Source: Pseudomonas viridiflava (GTDB lineage Bacteria > Pseudomonadota > Gammaproteobacteria > Pseudomonadales > Pseudomonadaceae). Taken from it: a stretch of DNA of 64,000 bases. The position numbers and the translations under genes are program-made. The notes beneath the pieces were generated by a model. It was given only the letters and a program-made list of their open reading frames with translations, was not told where the DNA came from and ran no database searches. The first letter of the stretch is position 1. Each line of letters begins with the position of its first letter. The stretch is taken from NCBI RefSeq assembly GCF_900591205.1, contig NZ_UUPU01000109.1, positions 62,001-126,000 on the forward strand. The letters are read 5' to 3'. Positions 1-7,958 of this stretch are shown one piece after another.

Positions 1-142
1 TATAGGCTTGCGGTTGAATGGTGACCACGCCGACCTGAGGGGTTTGAGCGGGCGGAGCCGCTTCTTCCTTTTTACATCCGCTGAGCAGCGATGCCAGGGC
101 GACGGCAGTGACCAGAGCGGTAACAGCTGGCTTAAGTTGCAT
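1..142 (-). CDS. emhA: RND efflux periplasmic adaptor (EmhA/TtgA/MexA type), N-terminal part
   Basis: Only the first 47 codons lie in the window; the gene runs off the left edge. Translation begins MQLKPAVTALVTAVALASLL and reaches a lipobox (LLSGC) with Lys-Lys-Glu after the Cys, so the product is a lipoprotein exported to the periplasm and probably anchored in the inner membrane. This matches the start of MexA/TtgA/EmhA adaptors, which link an RND pump to an outer-membrane channel for hydrophobic antibiotics and aromatic compounds. It is divergent from the TetR-type repressor emhR, and a TtgR-type operator lies between them, which supports the assignment although the conserved core is not visible. 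Confidence 0.85.
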   Translation of the reverse strand, partial: MQLKPAVTALVTAVALASLLSGCKKEEAAPPAQTPQVGVVTIQPQAY

Positions 143-230
143 GAAGATCCTCGGGTCAGGCGCGCAGGGTGCGCACAAGAAGGGTGGAAGGGTAAAAAAC
201 AAGCTGTGAGTAGATAAGTAGCTTGCTACG

Positions 231-262
231 CAATATACTTACGTTCATGGTTGTTTGTAAAC
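231..262. promoter_or_regulatory. TtgR/EmhR-type operator in the emhA-emhR intergenic region
   Basis: Read on the minus strand this stretch contains TTTACAAACAACCATGAA followed by CGTAAGTATATT. From memory this matches the published TtgR operator of P. putida except for one central base. It lies about 90 bp upstream of emhA and 165 bp upstream of emhR, where a repressor of both divergent promoters would bind. The match to a known operator is by eye; binding is inferred. Confidence 0.8.
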
Positions 263-362
263 TCTTGACAGGCTTCGCGCAATGTTGACAAAGCAACGCC
301 CAGAGCCTCGATTCCATTACGTTCGACACCCATGACGGTGTCGTCCCACAAATATTCTGATG

Positions 363-395
363 ATCGTTAACGTCTATTAACGTTGCGTTAACGAT
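363..395. promoter_or_regulatory. Inverted repeat with GTTAACG motifs upstream of emhR
   Basis: ATCGTTAACG at 363-372 is mirrored by CGTTAACGAT at 386-395, with a third related ATTAACG copy between them. The arms end 34 bp before the emhR start codon. The symmetry suggests a second protein-binding site in the same intergenic region, separate from the TtgR-type operator. No regulator is assigned. Confidence 0.45.
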
Positions 396-428
396 AGTCT
401 CAAGTGTCCTGATTGAGGTTTTACTGCC

Positions 429-1061
429 ATGGTTCGTCGCACCAAAGAGGAAGCTCAGGAAACGCGCAGCCAAATTCTCGACGCCGCCGAGCAAGCCTTT
501 TATGCGCGCGGCGTTGCGCGGACTACGCTGGCGGATATCGCCGCGCTGGCCGGGGTGACGCGGGGTGCCATTTACTGGCATTTCAGCAATAAATCCGATT
601 TGCTGCAGGCGCTGCTCGATACCCTGCACGAACCGCTGGACGAATTGGCCAGGGCCAGTGAAAGCGAGGATGAAATCGACCCGCTGGGCTGTATGCGCAA
701 GTTGCTGATTCATCTCTATCATCAAGTGGCTCTGGACCCGAAAACCCGGCGCATCAATGAGATCCTGTTTCATAAGTGCGAGTTCACCGATGAAATGTGT
801 GACATGCGGCGCCAACGCCAGACCCACAGTCTTGAATGCAACCTGCGCATCAGCCTGACATTACGCAACGCAGTCCACCGCGGGCAGCTTCCAGAGAACC
901 TCGACACCACGCGTGGGGCAGTGTGCATCCATGCCTACATCCACGGTTTGATCGGCCAATGGCTGCTGGTGCCCGACAGCTTTCAGCTGCATCAAGACGC
1001 CGAACGCTGGGTGGATGCAGGGCTGGACATGCTGCGCCTGAGCCCTAGCCTGCGCAATTAA
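429..1061 (+). CDS. emhR: TetR-family efflux repressor EmhR/TtgR
   Basis: Product of 210 residues, the usual length for TtgR/EmhR. The N-terminal helix-turn-helix covers about residues 12-55 (TLADIAALAGVTRGAIYWHF); the rest is the all-helical ligand-binding domain with the TtgR-like FHKCEF segment. TtgR-type repressors bind antibiotics, flavonoids and solvents and then release the operator, turning on the RND pump and their own gene. The start is the ATG after TTACTGCC. The divergent efflux gene and the operator between them agree with autoregulation and pump control. Family assignment is firm; the emhR name rests on similarity to P. fluorescens proteins. Confidence 0.93.
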   Translation: MVRRTKEEAQETRSQILDAAEQAFYARGVARTTLADIAALAGVTRGAIYWHFSNKSDLLQALLDTLHEPLDELARASESEDEIDPLGCMRKLLIHLYHQVALDPKTRRINEILFHKCEFTDEMCDMRRQRQTHSLECNLRISLTLRNAVHRGQLPENLDTTRGAVCIHAYIHGLIGQWLLVPDSFQLHQDAERWVDAGLDMLRLSPSLRN

Positions 1062-1254
1062 GACAAAATGCGTAATTGCATCCATTTGTGTCAACAGTAA
1101 AGCCCAAGGAACGTCAATCGTCCTTTTGCCTGATCGGTGGGGTGACTTTATATACGGGCTGGCGGGCGGTTGATAGGTAGGCGCCTAAGTATTTTGTAGG
1201 GATTTTGTTGCGGTTCTGTGAATCAATGTAGCCAGAACCTGCACGCCGCCAACA

Positions 1255-1347
1255 ATGTGGGAGGGGGCTTGTCCCCGATGGCAGTGGTTCAGTCAACACA
1301 TACCGTGACTGATACACCGCCATCGGGGGCAAGCCCCCTCGCACATT
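1255..1347. repeat. REPIN-type inverted pair of GTGGGAGGGGGCTTG elements
   Basis: This fills the 306-base gap between emhR and xenB, in which I see no gene. One arm reads GTGGGAGGGGGCTTG and the other is its approximate complement, separated by a short variable segment. Two inverted REP copies close together are called REPINs in P. fluorescens. It lies between convergent genes and may also act as a bidirectional transcription end. Confidence 0.85.
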
Positions 1348-1367
1348 TGGTTTTAGGTTTCGGCCTA

Positions 1368-2423
1368 TTACAGCGCCAATGTCGGGTAGTCGATGTAACC
1401 CACCGGGCCCTTGGCGTAGAAGGTTTCCGGGTGCGCTTCGTTCAGCGGCGCATCAGCTTTCAAGCGAGCCGGCAGGTCCGGGTTGGCAATGAACGGTACG
1501 CCGAAGGCCACCGCATCGGCCTTGCCCGAGGCCAGCCAGGCGTTGGCGCTGTCCTTGGTGAAGCGTTCGTTGGCGATGTATGGGCCGCCGAAGGCTTTTT
1601 TCAGTTGTGGGCCGAGGCTGTCGCCGGCTTCTTTCTCGCGCGAGCAAATGAAGGCGATGCCACGCTTGCCCAATTCGCTGGCGACATAGGTGAAGGTTTC
1701 GGCGAGGTTGTCGTCGCCCATGTCATGCGCGTCGGCGCGGGGTGCCAGGTGCACACCCACACGGCCGGCGCCCCAGACTTCGATGGCGGCGTCGGTCACT
1801 TCCAGCAGCAGGCGTGCACGGTTTTCCAGGGAGCCACCATAGTTGTCGGTACGCTGGTTGGTGCTGGTCTGCAGGAACTGGTCGAGCAGGTAGCCGTTGG
1901 CGCCGTGGATTTCCACGCCGTCAAACCCTGCGGCCTTGGCGTTTTCCGCACCGGTGCGATAAGCGTCGACGATGTCGGCGATTTCAGCGGTTTCCAGGGC
2001 GCGTGGCGTCGGGTAGTCGGCCAGCGGGCGCACCAGGCTGACGTGGCCTTTGGCTTGAATCGCACTGGGTGCCACCGGGGTTTCGCCGTTCAAGTAGGAC
2101 TCGTGGGAGATCCGGCCGACGTGCCACAGTTGCAGGAAAATCTTGCCGCCCGCGCCATGCACAGCCTTGGTCACGTTGGCCCAGCCGCGTACCTGGTCGT
2201 TGGACCAGATGCCCGGGGTGTCCGGGTAGCCCACGCCCAGTGGCGTGACCGAGGTGGCTTCGCTGAGGATCAGCCCGGCGGAGGCGCGTTGTACGTAGTA
2301 CTCAGCCATCAGCGCGTTGGGTACGCGGCCGGCGTCGGCACGGCAGCGGGTCAGCGGCGCCATGATGATGCGGTTCGACAGTTCCAGGTCGCCCAGTTTG
2401 ATCGGATCGAAAATAGTCGTCAT
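1368..2423 (-). CDS. xenB: Xenobiotic reductase B, old yellow enzyme family (NADPH-dependent ene/nitro reductase)
   Basis: Product of 351 residues, as in Pseudomonas XenB. It is an FMN-binding TIM-barrel flavoenzyme that reduces activated alkenes, nitrate esters and nitroaromatics such as TNT in the cytoplasm. Visible hallmarks are Thr25 in MAPLTRCRA (flavin tuning), the HxxN substrate pair at H173/N176 in HGANGYLLDQF, and the TDNYGGS segment. The start MTTIFDPIKLGDLEL follows an AGAAGGGTG ribosome site; the open frame extends upstream without coding likeness. It is the last gene of a minus-strand set with an ArsR-type regulator and an MFS exporter (29-bp gap), suggesting a coordinated response to electrophilic xenobiotics. 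Confidence 0.95.
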   Translation of the reverse strand: MTTIFDPIKLGDLELSNRIIMAPLTRCRADAGRVPNALMAEYYVQRASAGLILSEATSVTPLGVGYPDTPGIWSNDQVRGWANVTKAVHGAGGKIFLQLWHVGRISHESYLNGETPVAPSAIQAKGHVSLVRPLADYPTPRALETAEIADIVDAYRTGAENAKAAGFDGVEIHGANGYLLDQFLQTSTNQRTDNYGGSLENRARLLLEVTDAAIEVWGAGRVGVHLAPRADAHDMGDDNLAETFTYVASELGKRGIAFICSREKEAGDSLGPQLKKAFGGPYIANERFTKDSANAWLASGKADAVAFGVPFIANPDLPARLKADAPLNEAHPETFYAKGPVGYIDYPTLAL

Positions 2424-2452
2424 GGGATAACACCCTTCTCTTAGTGGATTGA

Positions 2453-3619
2453 TCAGTTGGTCGCAGGGGCCAGGTCGGCATCGCCGCTCTGACGGAAAGT
2501 AATCAGGGTTACCAGCAGTGCAAGGATCGCCAGGGCCGCAGCCGCCAGAGGCACGCTGGTCAGGCCGAAGCCATGGGCTATGACGCTGCCGCCGACCCAG
2601 GCGCCGAGGGCGTTGCCGATGTTGAAGGCGCCGATGTTCAGGGTGGACACCAGGTTCGGTGCGGCCTTGCCGAAGGTCACTACGTTGATCTGCAGCGCCG
2701 GTACGGCGGCGAACGAAGCGGTGGCCCACAGGAACAGGGTGATTTCAGTCGGAATGACCGCGACGCTGGTCCAGGTCAGTACCGTGGAAACCACCGCCAT
2801 GCTGATAAATACCCCGATCAAAGTGGCTGCCAGGCGTTTGTCCGCCAGCTTGCCGCCGATGATGTTGCCCACGGTGAGGCCCAGGCCGATCAGCAACAGG
2901 GTCCAGGTCACGCCTTTGGGGGATACGCCGGTGACATCACCGAGCAGCGGCGCAACATAGGTGAAGAGGGTGAACATGGACGCGGCAAACAGCGCAGTCA
3001 TGGTCAGCGACAACCAGATGCCAGCCCCCTTGAGGGCTCGGAGTTCGGCGCGCATGTCGAGTTTTTCTTCGTCACGCTTGGCCGGCAGGAAGCGGATCAG
3101 GCCGATCAACGCCACCACACCAATCACCGTCACCGCCCAGAAGGTCGAGCGCCAGCCGGCTTCCTGGCCCAGCGCGGTGCCCAGCGGCACGCCGAGCACG
3201 TTGGCCAGGGTCAAGCCGGTGAACATCAAGGCCACCGCCGACGCACGCTTGTTGGCCGGCACCAGGTTGGCGGCTACCACCGAACCGATCCCGAAGAACG
3301 CACCGTGACACAGTGCAGTGACCACACGGGCAAACATCAGCACGTTGTAGTCACTGGCCAGGGCGCAGAGCAGGTTGCCGACAATAAAGATGCCCATCAA
3401 CGCTACCAGGGCGGCCTTGCGCGGCAGCCTGGCGGTGGCCAGTGCCATGAAGGGCGCGCCGATGGCCACGCCCAGTGCGTAGCCGGTCACCAGCCAGCCG
3501 GCGCCGGGGATCGACACGCCGAGGTCCGCCGCCACATCGGGCAGCAGGCCCATGATGACGAACTCGGTGGTGCCGATGGCGAAGGCGCTAAGGGCCAGTA
3601 TGAGTAGCGAGAGAGGCAT
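2453..3619 (-). CDS. MFS drug/sugar exporter of the AraJ/PbuE type
   Basis: Product of 388 residues with about 12 hydrophobic segments. The N-terminus MPLSLLILALSAFAIGTTEF, with the GTTEFVIMGLLPD signature, is typical of the DHA1 AraJ/YdhP/PbuE branch of the major facilitator superfamily. These are proton-driven exporters of sugars, purines or drugs in the inner membrane. The gene starts 13 bp after the ArsR-like regulator and ends 29 bp before xenB, so the three are probably co-transcribed. Substrate is unknown; context points to an electrophilic or aromatic compound, or its reduced product. Confidence 0.9.
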   Translation of the reverse strand: MPLSLLILALSAFAIGTTEFVIMGLLPDVAADLGVSIPGAGWLVTGYALGVAIGAPFMALATARLPRKAALVALMGIFIVGNLLCALASDYNVLMFARVVTALCHGAFFGIGSVVAANLVPANKRASAVALMFTGLTLANVLGVPLGTALGQEAGWRSTFWAVTVIGVVALIGLIRFLPAKRDEEKLDMRAELRALKGAGIWLSLTMTALFAASMFTLFTYVAPLLGDVTGVSPKGVTWTLLLIGLGLTVGNIIGGKLADKRLAATLIGVFISMAVVSTVLTWTSVAVIPTEITLFLWATASFAAVPALQINVVTFGKAAPNLVSTLNIGAFNIGNALGAWVGGSVIAHGFGLTSVPLAAAALAILALLVTLITFRQSGDADLAPATN

Positions 3620-3632
3620 TATCGTTTCCTTG

Positions 3633-3959
3633 TTACAGCGCTGCGTTGTCGTCCGCGCTGAGTTCTGTGGTGAGCGCAGCGAGGAAGGCTTGGATCACTT
3701 CCTCATTGCGTTTGAAAAAGTGCCACTGCCCGGCCTTCTGGCTGCTGATCAAACCCGCGCGTTGCAACGTGGCCAGGTGCGCCGACACGGTCGACTGGGA
3801 CAAGCCGCAGCGCTGGTCGATCTGCCCGGCGCAGATGCCGTATTCGTGGTTGTGCAGTTGCTCGGGGAATTGCACTTTCGGGTCTTTCAGCCAGGTGAGG
3901 ATGTCTCGTCGTACTGGGTGTGCCAGGGCTTTTATTATTTCGTCGAGGTCGATGGACAT
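3633..3959 (-). CDS. ArsR/SmtB-fold winged-helix transcriptional regulator
   Basis: Product of 108 residues covering one winged-helix domain: ALAHPVRRDIL in helix 1 and LSQSTVSAHLATLQRAGLI as the recognition helix (about residues 53-71). The ELCVC metal site of true ArsR proteins is absent; two cysteines, C43 and C51, precede the recognition helix. This points to an organic or redox signal rather than metal. ATG at 3959 was chosen because it gives the family's usual length and lies next to the operator cluster. It heads the MFS-xenB set and is divergent from acpH. Target sites are probably the TATATC boxes just upstream. Confidence 0.88.
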   Translation of the reverse strand: MSIDLDEIIKALAHPVRRDILTWLKDPKVQFPEQLHNHEYGICAGQIDQRCGLSQSTVSAHLATLQRAGLISSQKAGQWHFFKRNEEVIQAFLAALTTELSADDNAAL

Positions 3960-3982
3960 GGCAGTTGCTCGGTTTCGTAAAG

Positions 3983-4084
3983 CGTTATATCGCGATGAGG
4001 CGAACTTTAAATCGCTATATCCCGATATACCAATATGATTTTGGTCTGAATCAAGACTAAATCGGTATATCGGGTTATAACGAT
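3983..4084. promoter_or_regulatory. Repeated operator boxes CGnTATATCnsG between the ArsR regulator and acpH
   Basis: Three copies of the 12-mer CGnTATATCnCG/GGG occur at 3983-3994 (CGTTATATCGCG), 4013-4024 (CGCTATATCCCG) and 4063-4074 (CGGTATATCGGG), spaced 30 and 50 bp. The middle copy sits in a palindrome, ATCGCTATATCCCGAT; the last continues into GTTATAACGAT. Their position upstream of the regulator and against the acpH start suggests autoregulation and possibly control of acpH. The repeats are directly visible; the binding protein is inferred. Confidence 0.7.
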
Positions 4085-4113
4085 ACGTTGGCGGCAGTGC
4101 TAGACTGCTCGCC

Positions 4114-4698
4114 ATGAATTATCTCGCACATCTGCACCTGGGCGGCCAACTTCCTGCACAACTGCTGGGCAGCCTGTATGGCGACTTCGTCAAAGGTCGT
4201 CTGCAGGGCCAGTTCAGCCCGCAAATCGAAGCGGCGATCCAGTTGCACCGCGCCATCGACCGTTTCACCGACAGCCACCCGTTGGTAGGGGCCGCGTTGT
4301 CGCGCTTCAGCCTCACCCGCAGGCGCTATGCCGGGATTGTGCTGGATGTGTTCTTCGATCACTGCCTGGCGCGGGACTGGGCGCTGTACGCCGACCAGCC
4401 CCTGGAACGCTTCACCTCACAGGTGTACCGCGTGCTGGCCGCCGAACCGCAATTACCGGGGCGGCTGGCGCAGATTGCGCCGTATATGGCGGCGGATGAC
4501 TGGCTGGGTTCGTATCGCGAGTTCGCGGTAATGGAGCCGGTGTTGCGAGGGATTTCGCGGCGGCTGACGCAGCCGGAGGCGTTGGGGTTTGCGCTGCAGG
4601 AATTGCGCGAGCTTTATGTACCGCTGAGCAAAGACTTCAGTGAGTTCTACCCAGAGCTACAGGCGTTTGCACAACACCACCTGAATAATCAGAACTAA
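4114..4698 (+). CDS. acpH: Acyl carrier protein phosphodiesterase
   Basis: Product of 194 residues, the usual AcpH length. It removes the 4'-phosphopantetheine group from holo-ACP, giving apo-ACP, as part of acyl carrier protein turnover. Visible family features are the start MNYLAHLHLGG, LLGSLYGDFVKG, HRAIDRFTDSH and VLDVFFDHCLA, which carry the conserved His and Asp residues of this HD-like metal-dependent fold. The ATG at 4114 is divergent from the ArsR-type regulator and close to its operator boxes. A REP palindrome follows the stop codon immediately. Confidence 0.9.
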   Translation: MNYLAHLHLGGQLPAQLLGSLYGDFVKGRLQGQFSPQIEAAIQLHRAIDRFTDSHPLVGAALSRFSLTRRRYAGIVLDVFFDHCLARDWALYADQPLERFTSQVYRVLAAEPQLPGRLAQIAPYMAADDWLGSYREFAVMEPVLRGISRRLTQPEALGFALQELRELYVPLSKDFSEFYPELQAFAQHHLNNQN

Positions 4699-4730
4699 AT
4701 GTGGGAGGGGGCTTGCCCCCTCCCACATTT
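4697..4730. repeat. Perfect REP palindrome after acpH, possible transcription end
   Basis: AAATGTGGGAGGGGG at 4697-4711, a CTTG loop and its exact complement make a 15-bp perfect stem overlapping the acpH stop codon. It is the compact form of the GTGGGAGGGGGCTTG family found elsewhere in pairs. Between convergent acpH and olsA it can form a strong hairpin in both transcripts. Confidence 0.8.
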
Positions 4731-4750
4731 GGAACAGTGTTTAGCTCCTA

Positions 4751-5542
4751 TCAAGCAGCATACGCAGGCCGAGCATCCACCTGCTCTGCCTCAGGCAGCG
4801 GCCCAAACAATGCTTTCTGCACCGCTTGCTGCGCCTGGAACGCCAGCGCCGCACGCTCCTGCCCGGCACAGGCAATCGGTTTGAGCACATGGATTTCCAC
4901 ATCACCCTGGTCATTGGCAAACAGGCGCATCAGGTGCGACAGCAAATCGTCATCGCCAATAAACGGTGCCAGCGCGTCCACTTGGCCATCGCGCAGATAA
5001 CGGATCGCCACCGGTTGCAGTGACACATCCGCGTCGATCGCACTGGCCAGCAAGCGCCCGTGGAAGGTACGCAGGCTGCGCCCGTCGGTGGTGGTGCCTT
5101 CGGGGAACATCAGCAGCGGATGCTGTTGCTCAAGGTGACGGGTCATCTGCTTGCGGATCAACTGGCTGTCGCCCGAACCACGGCGGATAAACAGGCTACC
5201 GGCCTTGGCCGCCAGCCAGCCGGCCACCGGCCAGGTACGCACTTCGGCCTTGGACAGAAACGACAGCGGCGTGACCATGCCCAGCAGTGGGATGTCGGTC
5301 CAGGACACGTGATTGCTCACCCACAGCATGGGCGTTTGCGGCAACTCACCGTGTACTGTCACGCGAAAGGGCAGGGCGTTGGTCAGCCGCGCCATAAAAA
5401 ACCGCGACCAGCGCTGACGGCGCACCATCGAGTTGGCAATCCCCATCCGTTCGAACACACCAAACACACTGGCCATGCTCAAACCCAGCGCCACCACCAG
5501 TAATACGCGGGCAATCCGCCCGTATACGCGCAGGCGGCTCAT
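4751..5542 (-). CDS. olsA: Lyso-ornithine lipid O-acyltransferase
   Basis: Product of 263 residues in the PlsC-like 1-acyl-glycerol-3-phosphate acyltransferase family. An N-terminal membrane segment (about residues 8-28) is followed by the catalytic HX4D box at H78/D83 (NHVSWTD) and the FPEGT acceptor motif at 146-150. OlsA adds the second, ester-linked fatty acid to lyso-ornithine lipid, a phosphorus-free membrane lipid made under phosphate limitation. The start MSRLRVYGRIARVLL overlaps the olsB stop codon by one base, showing translational coupling. OlsA rather than PlsC is chosen because olsB is directly upstream. Confidence 0.9.
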   Translation of the reverse strand: MSRLRVYGRIARVLLVVALGLSMASVFGVFERMGIANSMVRRQRWSRFFMARLTNALPFRVTVHGELPQTPMLWVSNHVSWTDIPLLGMVTPLSFLSKAEVRTWPVAGWLAAKAGSLFIRRGSGDSQLIRKQMTRHLEQQHPLLMFPEGTTTDGRSLRTFHGRLLASAIDADVSLQPVAIRYLRDGQVDALAPFIGDDDLLSHLMRLFANDQGDVEIHVLKPIACAGQERAALAFQAQQAVQKALFGPLPEAEQVDARPAYAA

Positions 5543-6297
5543 CACATGGCTGCCTTGAAGTGGCGGGCGTAGCGCGGGCACAACTCATCGCGCTTGAGCA
5601 GGATGAACACGTCGGCTACCTGGAAGTCTTCATCCCAGCACGGCTCGCCGCAAATCTTCGCGCCCAGGCGCATGTAAGCCTTGAGCAGCGGTGGCATTTC
5701 CGCGATGACGTTGGACGGCAGGTCCAGCGCCGGCAGTGGTTTTTTCGGCTCGGCGCGCAGATGTTCGTTGCACAGGTAGCGTTCGCGCAGGCGCTGCATG
5801 ATCGCGTGGGCCTGGATGCCACCGTCGTGCATCGGGATGCTTGCGCACCCCATCAGGTAGCTGTAGCCGCCCTGGTTGAGCACTTCGGCCAACTCGCCCC
5901 ACAACACGGCGATGGTGCCGCCGTTGCGGTAGGCCGGGTCGACGCAAGTGCGGCCGATTTCCAGGATTGGGCCCTGCAGGTGCAGCAGGCCGTGCAGGCT
6001 GAATTCTTCTTCGCTGTAGAACCGGCCCAGGGTGCTGGCGGCCTGGTGGTCCAGCAAACGGGTGGTGGCGACCAGTCGACCGCTGTTCAAATCCCGCACG
6101 CCGATGTGGCTGCAGTGAACATCATAGTCATCCATGTCCAGACCCAGTTCCGCGCCTTTCAGCTTGGCGTTGAACTCGCCGCTGAACACGTTGAACCGCA
6201 GGGCCTGGGCTTCCTGCAAAGCCTGTGCGCCAACCAGGCGTTCGGCTTGCAGACGGCGTTCATTGCCGGTGTCGCTGATGCGGGCGATCTGAGTCAT
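5542..6297 (-). CDS. olsB: L-ornithine N(alpha)-acyltransferase
   Basis: Product of 251 residues of the OlsB/hemolysin-like GNAT family. It transfers a 3-hydroxyacyl chain from acyl-ACP to the alpha-amino group of ornithine, the first step of ornithine lipid synthesis. Visible features are QEAQALRFNVF near residue 30, the GRTCVDPAYRNGGTI acyl-binding region and LMGCASIPMHDG. The start MTQIARISDTG at 6297 was chosen over the longer frame because the extra residues do not resemble the family. It is the first gene of the olsBA operon; no Pho box was found by eye. Confidence 0.92.
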   Translation of the reverse strand: MTQIARISDTGNERRLQAERLVGAQALQEAQALRFNVFSGEFNAKLKGAELGLDMDDYDVHCSHIGVRDLNSGRLVATTRLLDHQAASTLGRFYSEEEFSLHGLLHLQGPILEIGRTCVDPAYRNGGTIAVLWGELAEVLNQGGYSYLMGCASIPMHDGGIQAHAIMQRLRERYLCNEHLRAEPKKPLPALDLPSNVIAEMPPLLKAYMRLGAKICGEPCWDEDFQVADVFILLKRDELCPRYARHFKAAM

Positions 6298-6492
6298 GGC
6301 GAATCTCCGAGTGCCGGCCACTTCTCGGCCGGTCGACTTGTTTGTCCAAACTCAGGCTATGTAGGCTCGGTGTCAGCTCCATGAAGTTACGGTGACGCTT
6401 AGATGACAGGCTCCGGGTCACGCCGCTGTCGCAAAACCGTCATGTGCCTCGTCTAGGCTCGCGGGCTTGAATGCCCCCTTGAGTTTGCGTCC

Positions 6493-7566
6493 ATGGTCAG
6501 AGGCCTGTTGTGCGTTGCGCTGCTACTCGTCACCGTTACCGCCCGCGCCGAAACCTGGCCAGACAAGGAGTGGGCCAAGGGCACGCCGCTCTCAGGCCCC
6601 GCCGTCGATGCCCTGAACGCCTACGCGTTCCCTGCGCGTGACGACGCCACCCGCAACGGCATCCGCACCGACGCGCTGCTGGTGATCCGTGACGGTGAGG
6701 TCATCTATGAGCGCTACGCCGAGCCCACCACCGCCCGCACGCCGCATCTGACCTGGTCCATCAGCAAAAGCCTGATGGCGACGGTGCTGGGCGTGGCCTA
6801 CGGCGAAAACCGCTTCAAGCTGAGCGACCCCGCCGCACGCTTTTACCCGCCGATGAAACAGCACCCCAAGGTCACAATGGCCGATTTGCTGCACTGGGCC
6901 TCGGGCCTGGACTGGCAGGAAGACTACGAATACGCCCCGCTGAAGTCCTCGGTGGTGGCGATGCTTTACACCCGGGGCCGCGCCGATATGGCCGAGTTTG
7001 CCGCCAACACCGAGTCATCCAGCGCGCCGGGCCAGGCGTTCCGTTATTCCAGTGGCGACAGCAATATCTTGTCCGCCGCGCTCAAGGGCATGCTCGGCCA
7101 CAAGGCGTATATGAGTTACCCATGGGATGCGCTGTTCAAGCCGCTGGGTATTCACAACGCCACGTGGGAAACCGATGCCGACGAAACCTTTGTCGCCTCC
7201 TCCTACGCCTACCTGACCGCCCGCGACCTGGCACGCGTCGGCCTGTTGATGGCACGCAACGGGCGCTGGCGTGAGCAACAGTTGCTGCCCGAAGACTGGG
7301 TCGCGTTCAATCGCCAACCCTTCGACAAATACCGGGTCGGCCAGGACGAAGCCGTGCCGGGCGGCCAATGGTGGCTTAACACCGGGGCGCCGCGCCCGTG
7401 GCCCGATGCACCCGCGGACACCTTCGCCGCCCTCGGCCACTGGGGCCAGGCGCTGTACGTGATGCCCGACAAACACTTGGTGATCGTGCGCTACGGCGAT
7501 GACCGCGACGGCAGTTACCGCCACAACGAACTGCTCAAGCGCGTGCTCGCGGCGGTGCAACCATGA
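6493..7566 (+). CDS. Periplasmic serine hydrolase, beta-lactamase/penicillin-binding fold
   Basis: Product of 357 residues with a Sec signal peptide (MVRGLLCVALLLVTVTARA). The class C beta-lactamase-like fold shows the SxxK nucleophile motif at S89/K92 (WSISKSL), a YSSGDSN segment in place of YxN, and HWG near the C-terminus in place of KTG, as in the esterase/DD-peptidase-like group (Pfam Beta-lactamase). The likely role is hydrolysis of an ester or amide in the envelope; the substrate cannot be told. It overlaps the next gene by four bases (ATGA), so the two are translated together. Confidence 0.85.
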   Translation: MVRGLLCVALLLVTVTARAETWPDKEWAKGTPLSGPAVDALNAYAFPARDDATRNGIRTDALLVIRDGEVIYERYAEPTTARTPHLTWSISKSLMATVLGVAYGENRFKLSDPAARFYPPMKQHPKVTMADLLHWASGLDWQEDYEYAPLKSSVVAMLYTRGRADMAEFAANTESSSAPGQAFRYSSGDSNILSAALKGMLGHKAYMSYPWDALFKPLGIHNATWETDADETFVASSYAYLTARDLARVGLLMARNGRWREQQLLPEDWVAFNRQPFDKYRVGQDEAVPGGQWWLNTGAPRPWPDAPADTFAALGHWGQALYVMPDKHLVIVRYGDDRDGSYRHNELLKRVLAAVQP

Positions 7567-7877
7567 TCCGTCGTCGACCGTTTACCAGTCTGTTTCTGCT
7601 GTTGTTACTCGCGTTGCTGGGTTGGATCTGGCACGAGCGCGTCAACCTGCAAGCCTTTCCCGATATCATCGCGGCGTATACGGCCAAGGAATACTGCTCG
7701 TGCCGCTACGTGGCGAACAACCCGGCGGACTATTGCCTGGGTTATGTGAAGCAGTACGTGCCCACCAGTGCCTTCAGCGATAACCCCAAGCGCAGTGAAG
7801 TCACGGCGAGTGGGTTGGGGCGTACGCACACGGCGCGCTGGTTGGGGGATCGCCAAGGCTGCCGCCTGAATCCCTGA
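7563..7877 (+). CDS. Small membrane-anchored Cys-containing protein of unknown function
   Basis: Product of 104 residues: a basic N-terminus, one hydrophobic segment (about residues 9-22), then a periplasmic part with CSCRY, YCLGY and a C-terminal Cys. I do not recognise a characterised family; in pseudomonads such proteins are sometimes called amidase without support. The four-base overlap with the serine hydrolase suggests joint function, for example as a partner or tether. The C-x-C motif and paired cysteines suggest disulfide bonding. Confidence 0.7.
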   Translation: MIRRRPFTSLFLLLLLALLGWIWHERVNLQAFPDIIAAYTAKEYCSCRYVANNPADYCLGYVKQYVPTSAFSDNPKRSEVTASGLGRTHTARWLGDRQGCRLNP

Positions 7878-7958
7878 CCCAGCCCCTCCCACATAGAATT
7901 TGCGCCGTTCGTGACATGCGCTTAAGGTTCGTGCAGGTTTTTTGCCCCACGAGTGTTT

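Noticed and set aside
156..827. Minus-strand open frame of 223 codons opposite emhR
   Set aside because: Antisense to emhR and without recognisable domains; the TtgR-type operator lies within it.
2573..3607. 344-codon open frame opposite the MFS gene
   Set aside because: Compositionally odd (Gln/Gly/His-rich) and antisense to a clear 12-helix transporter.
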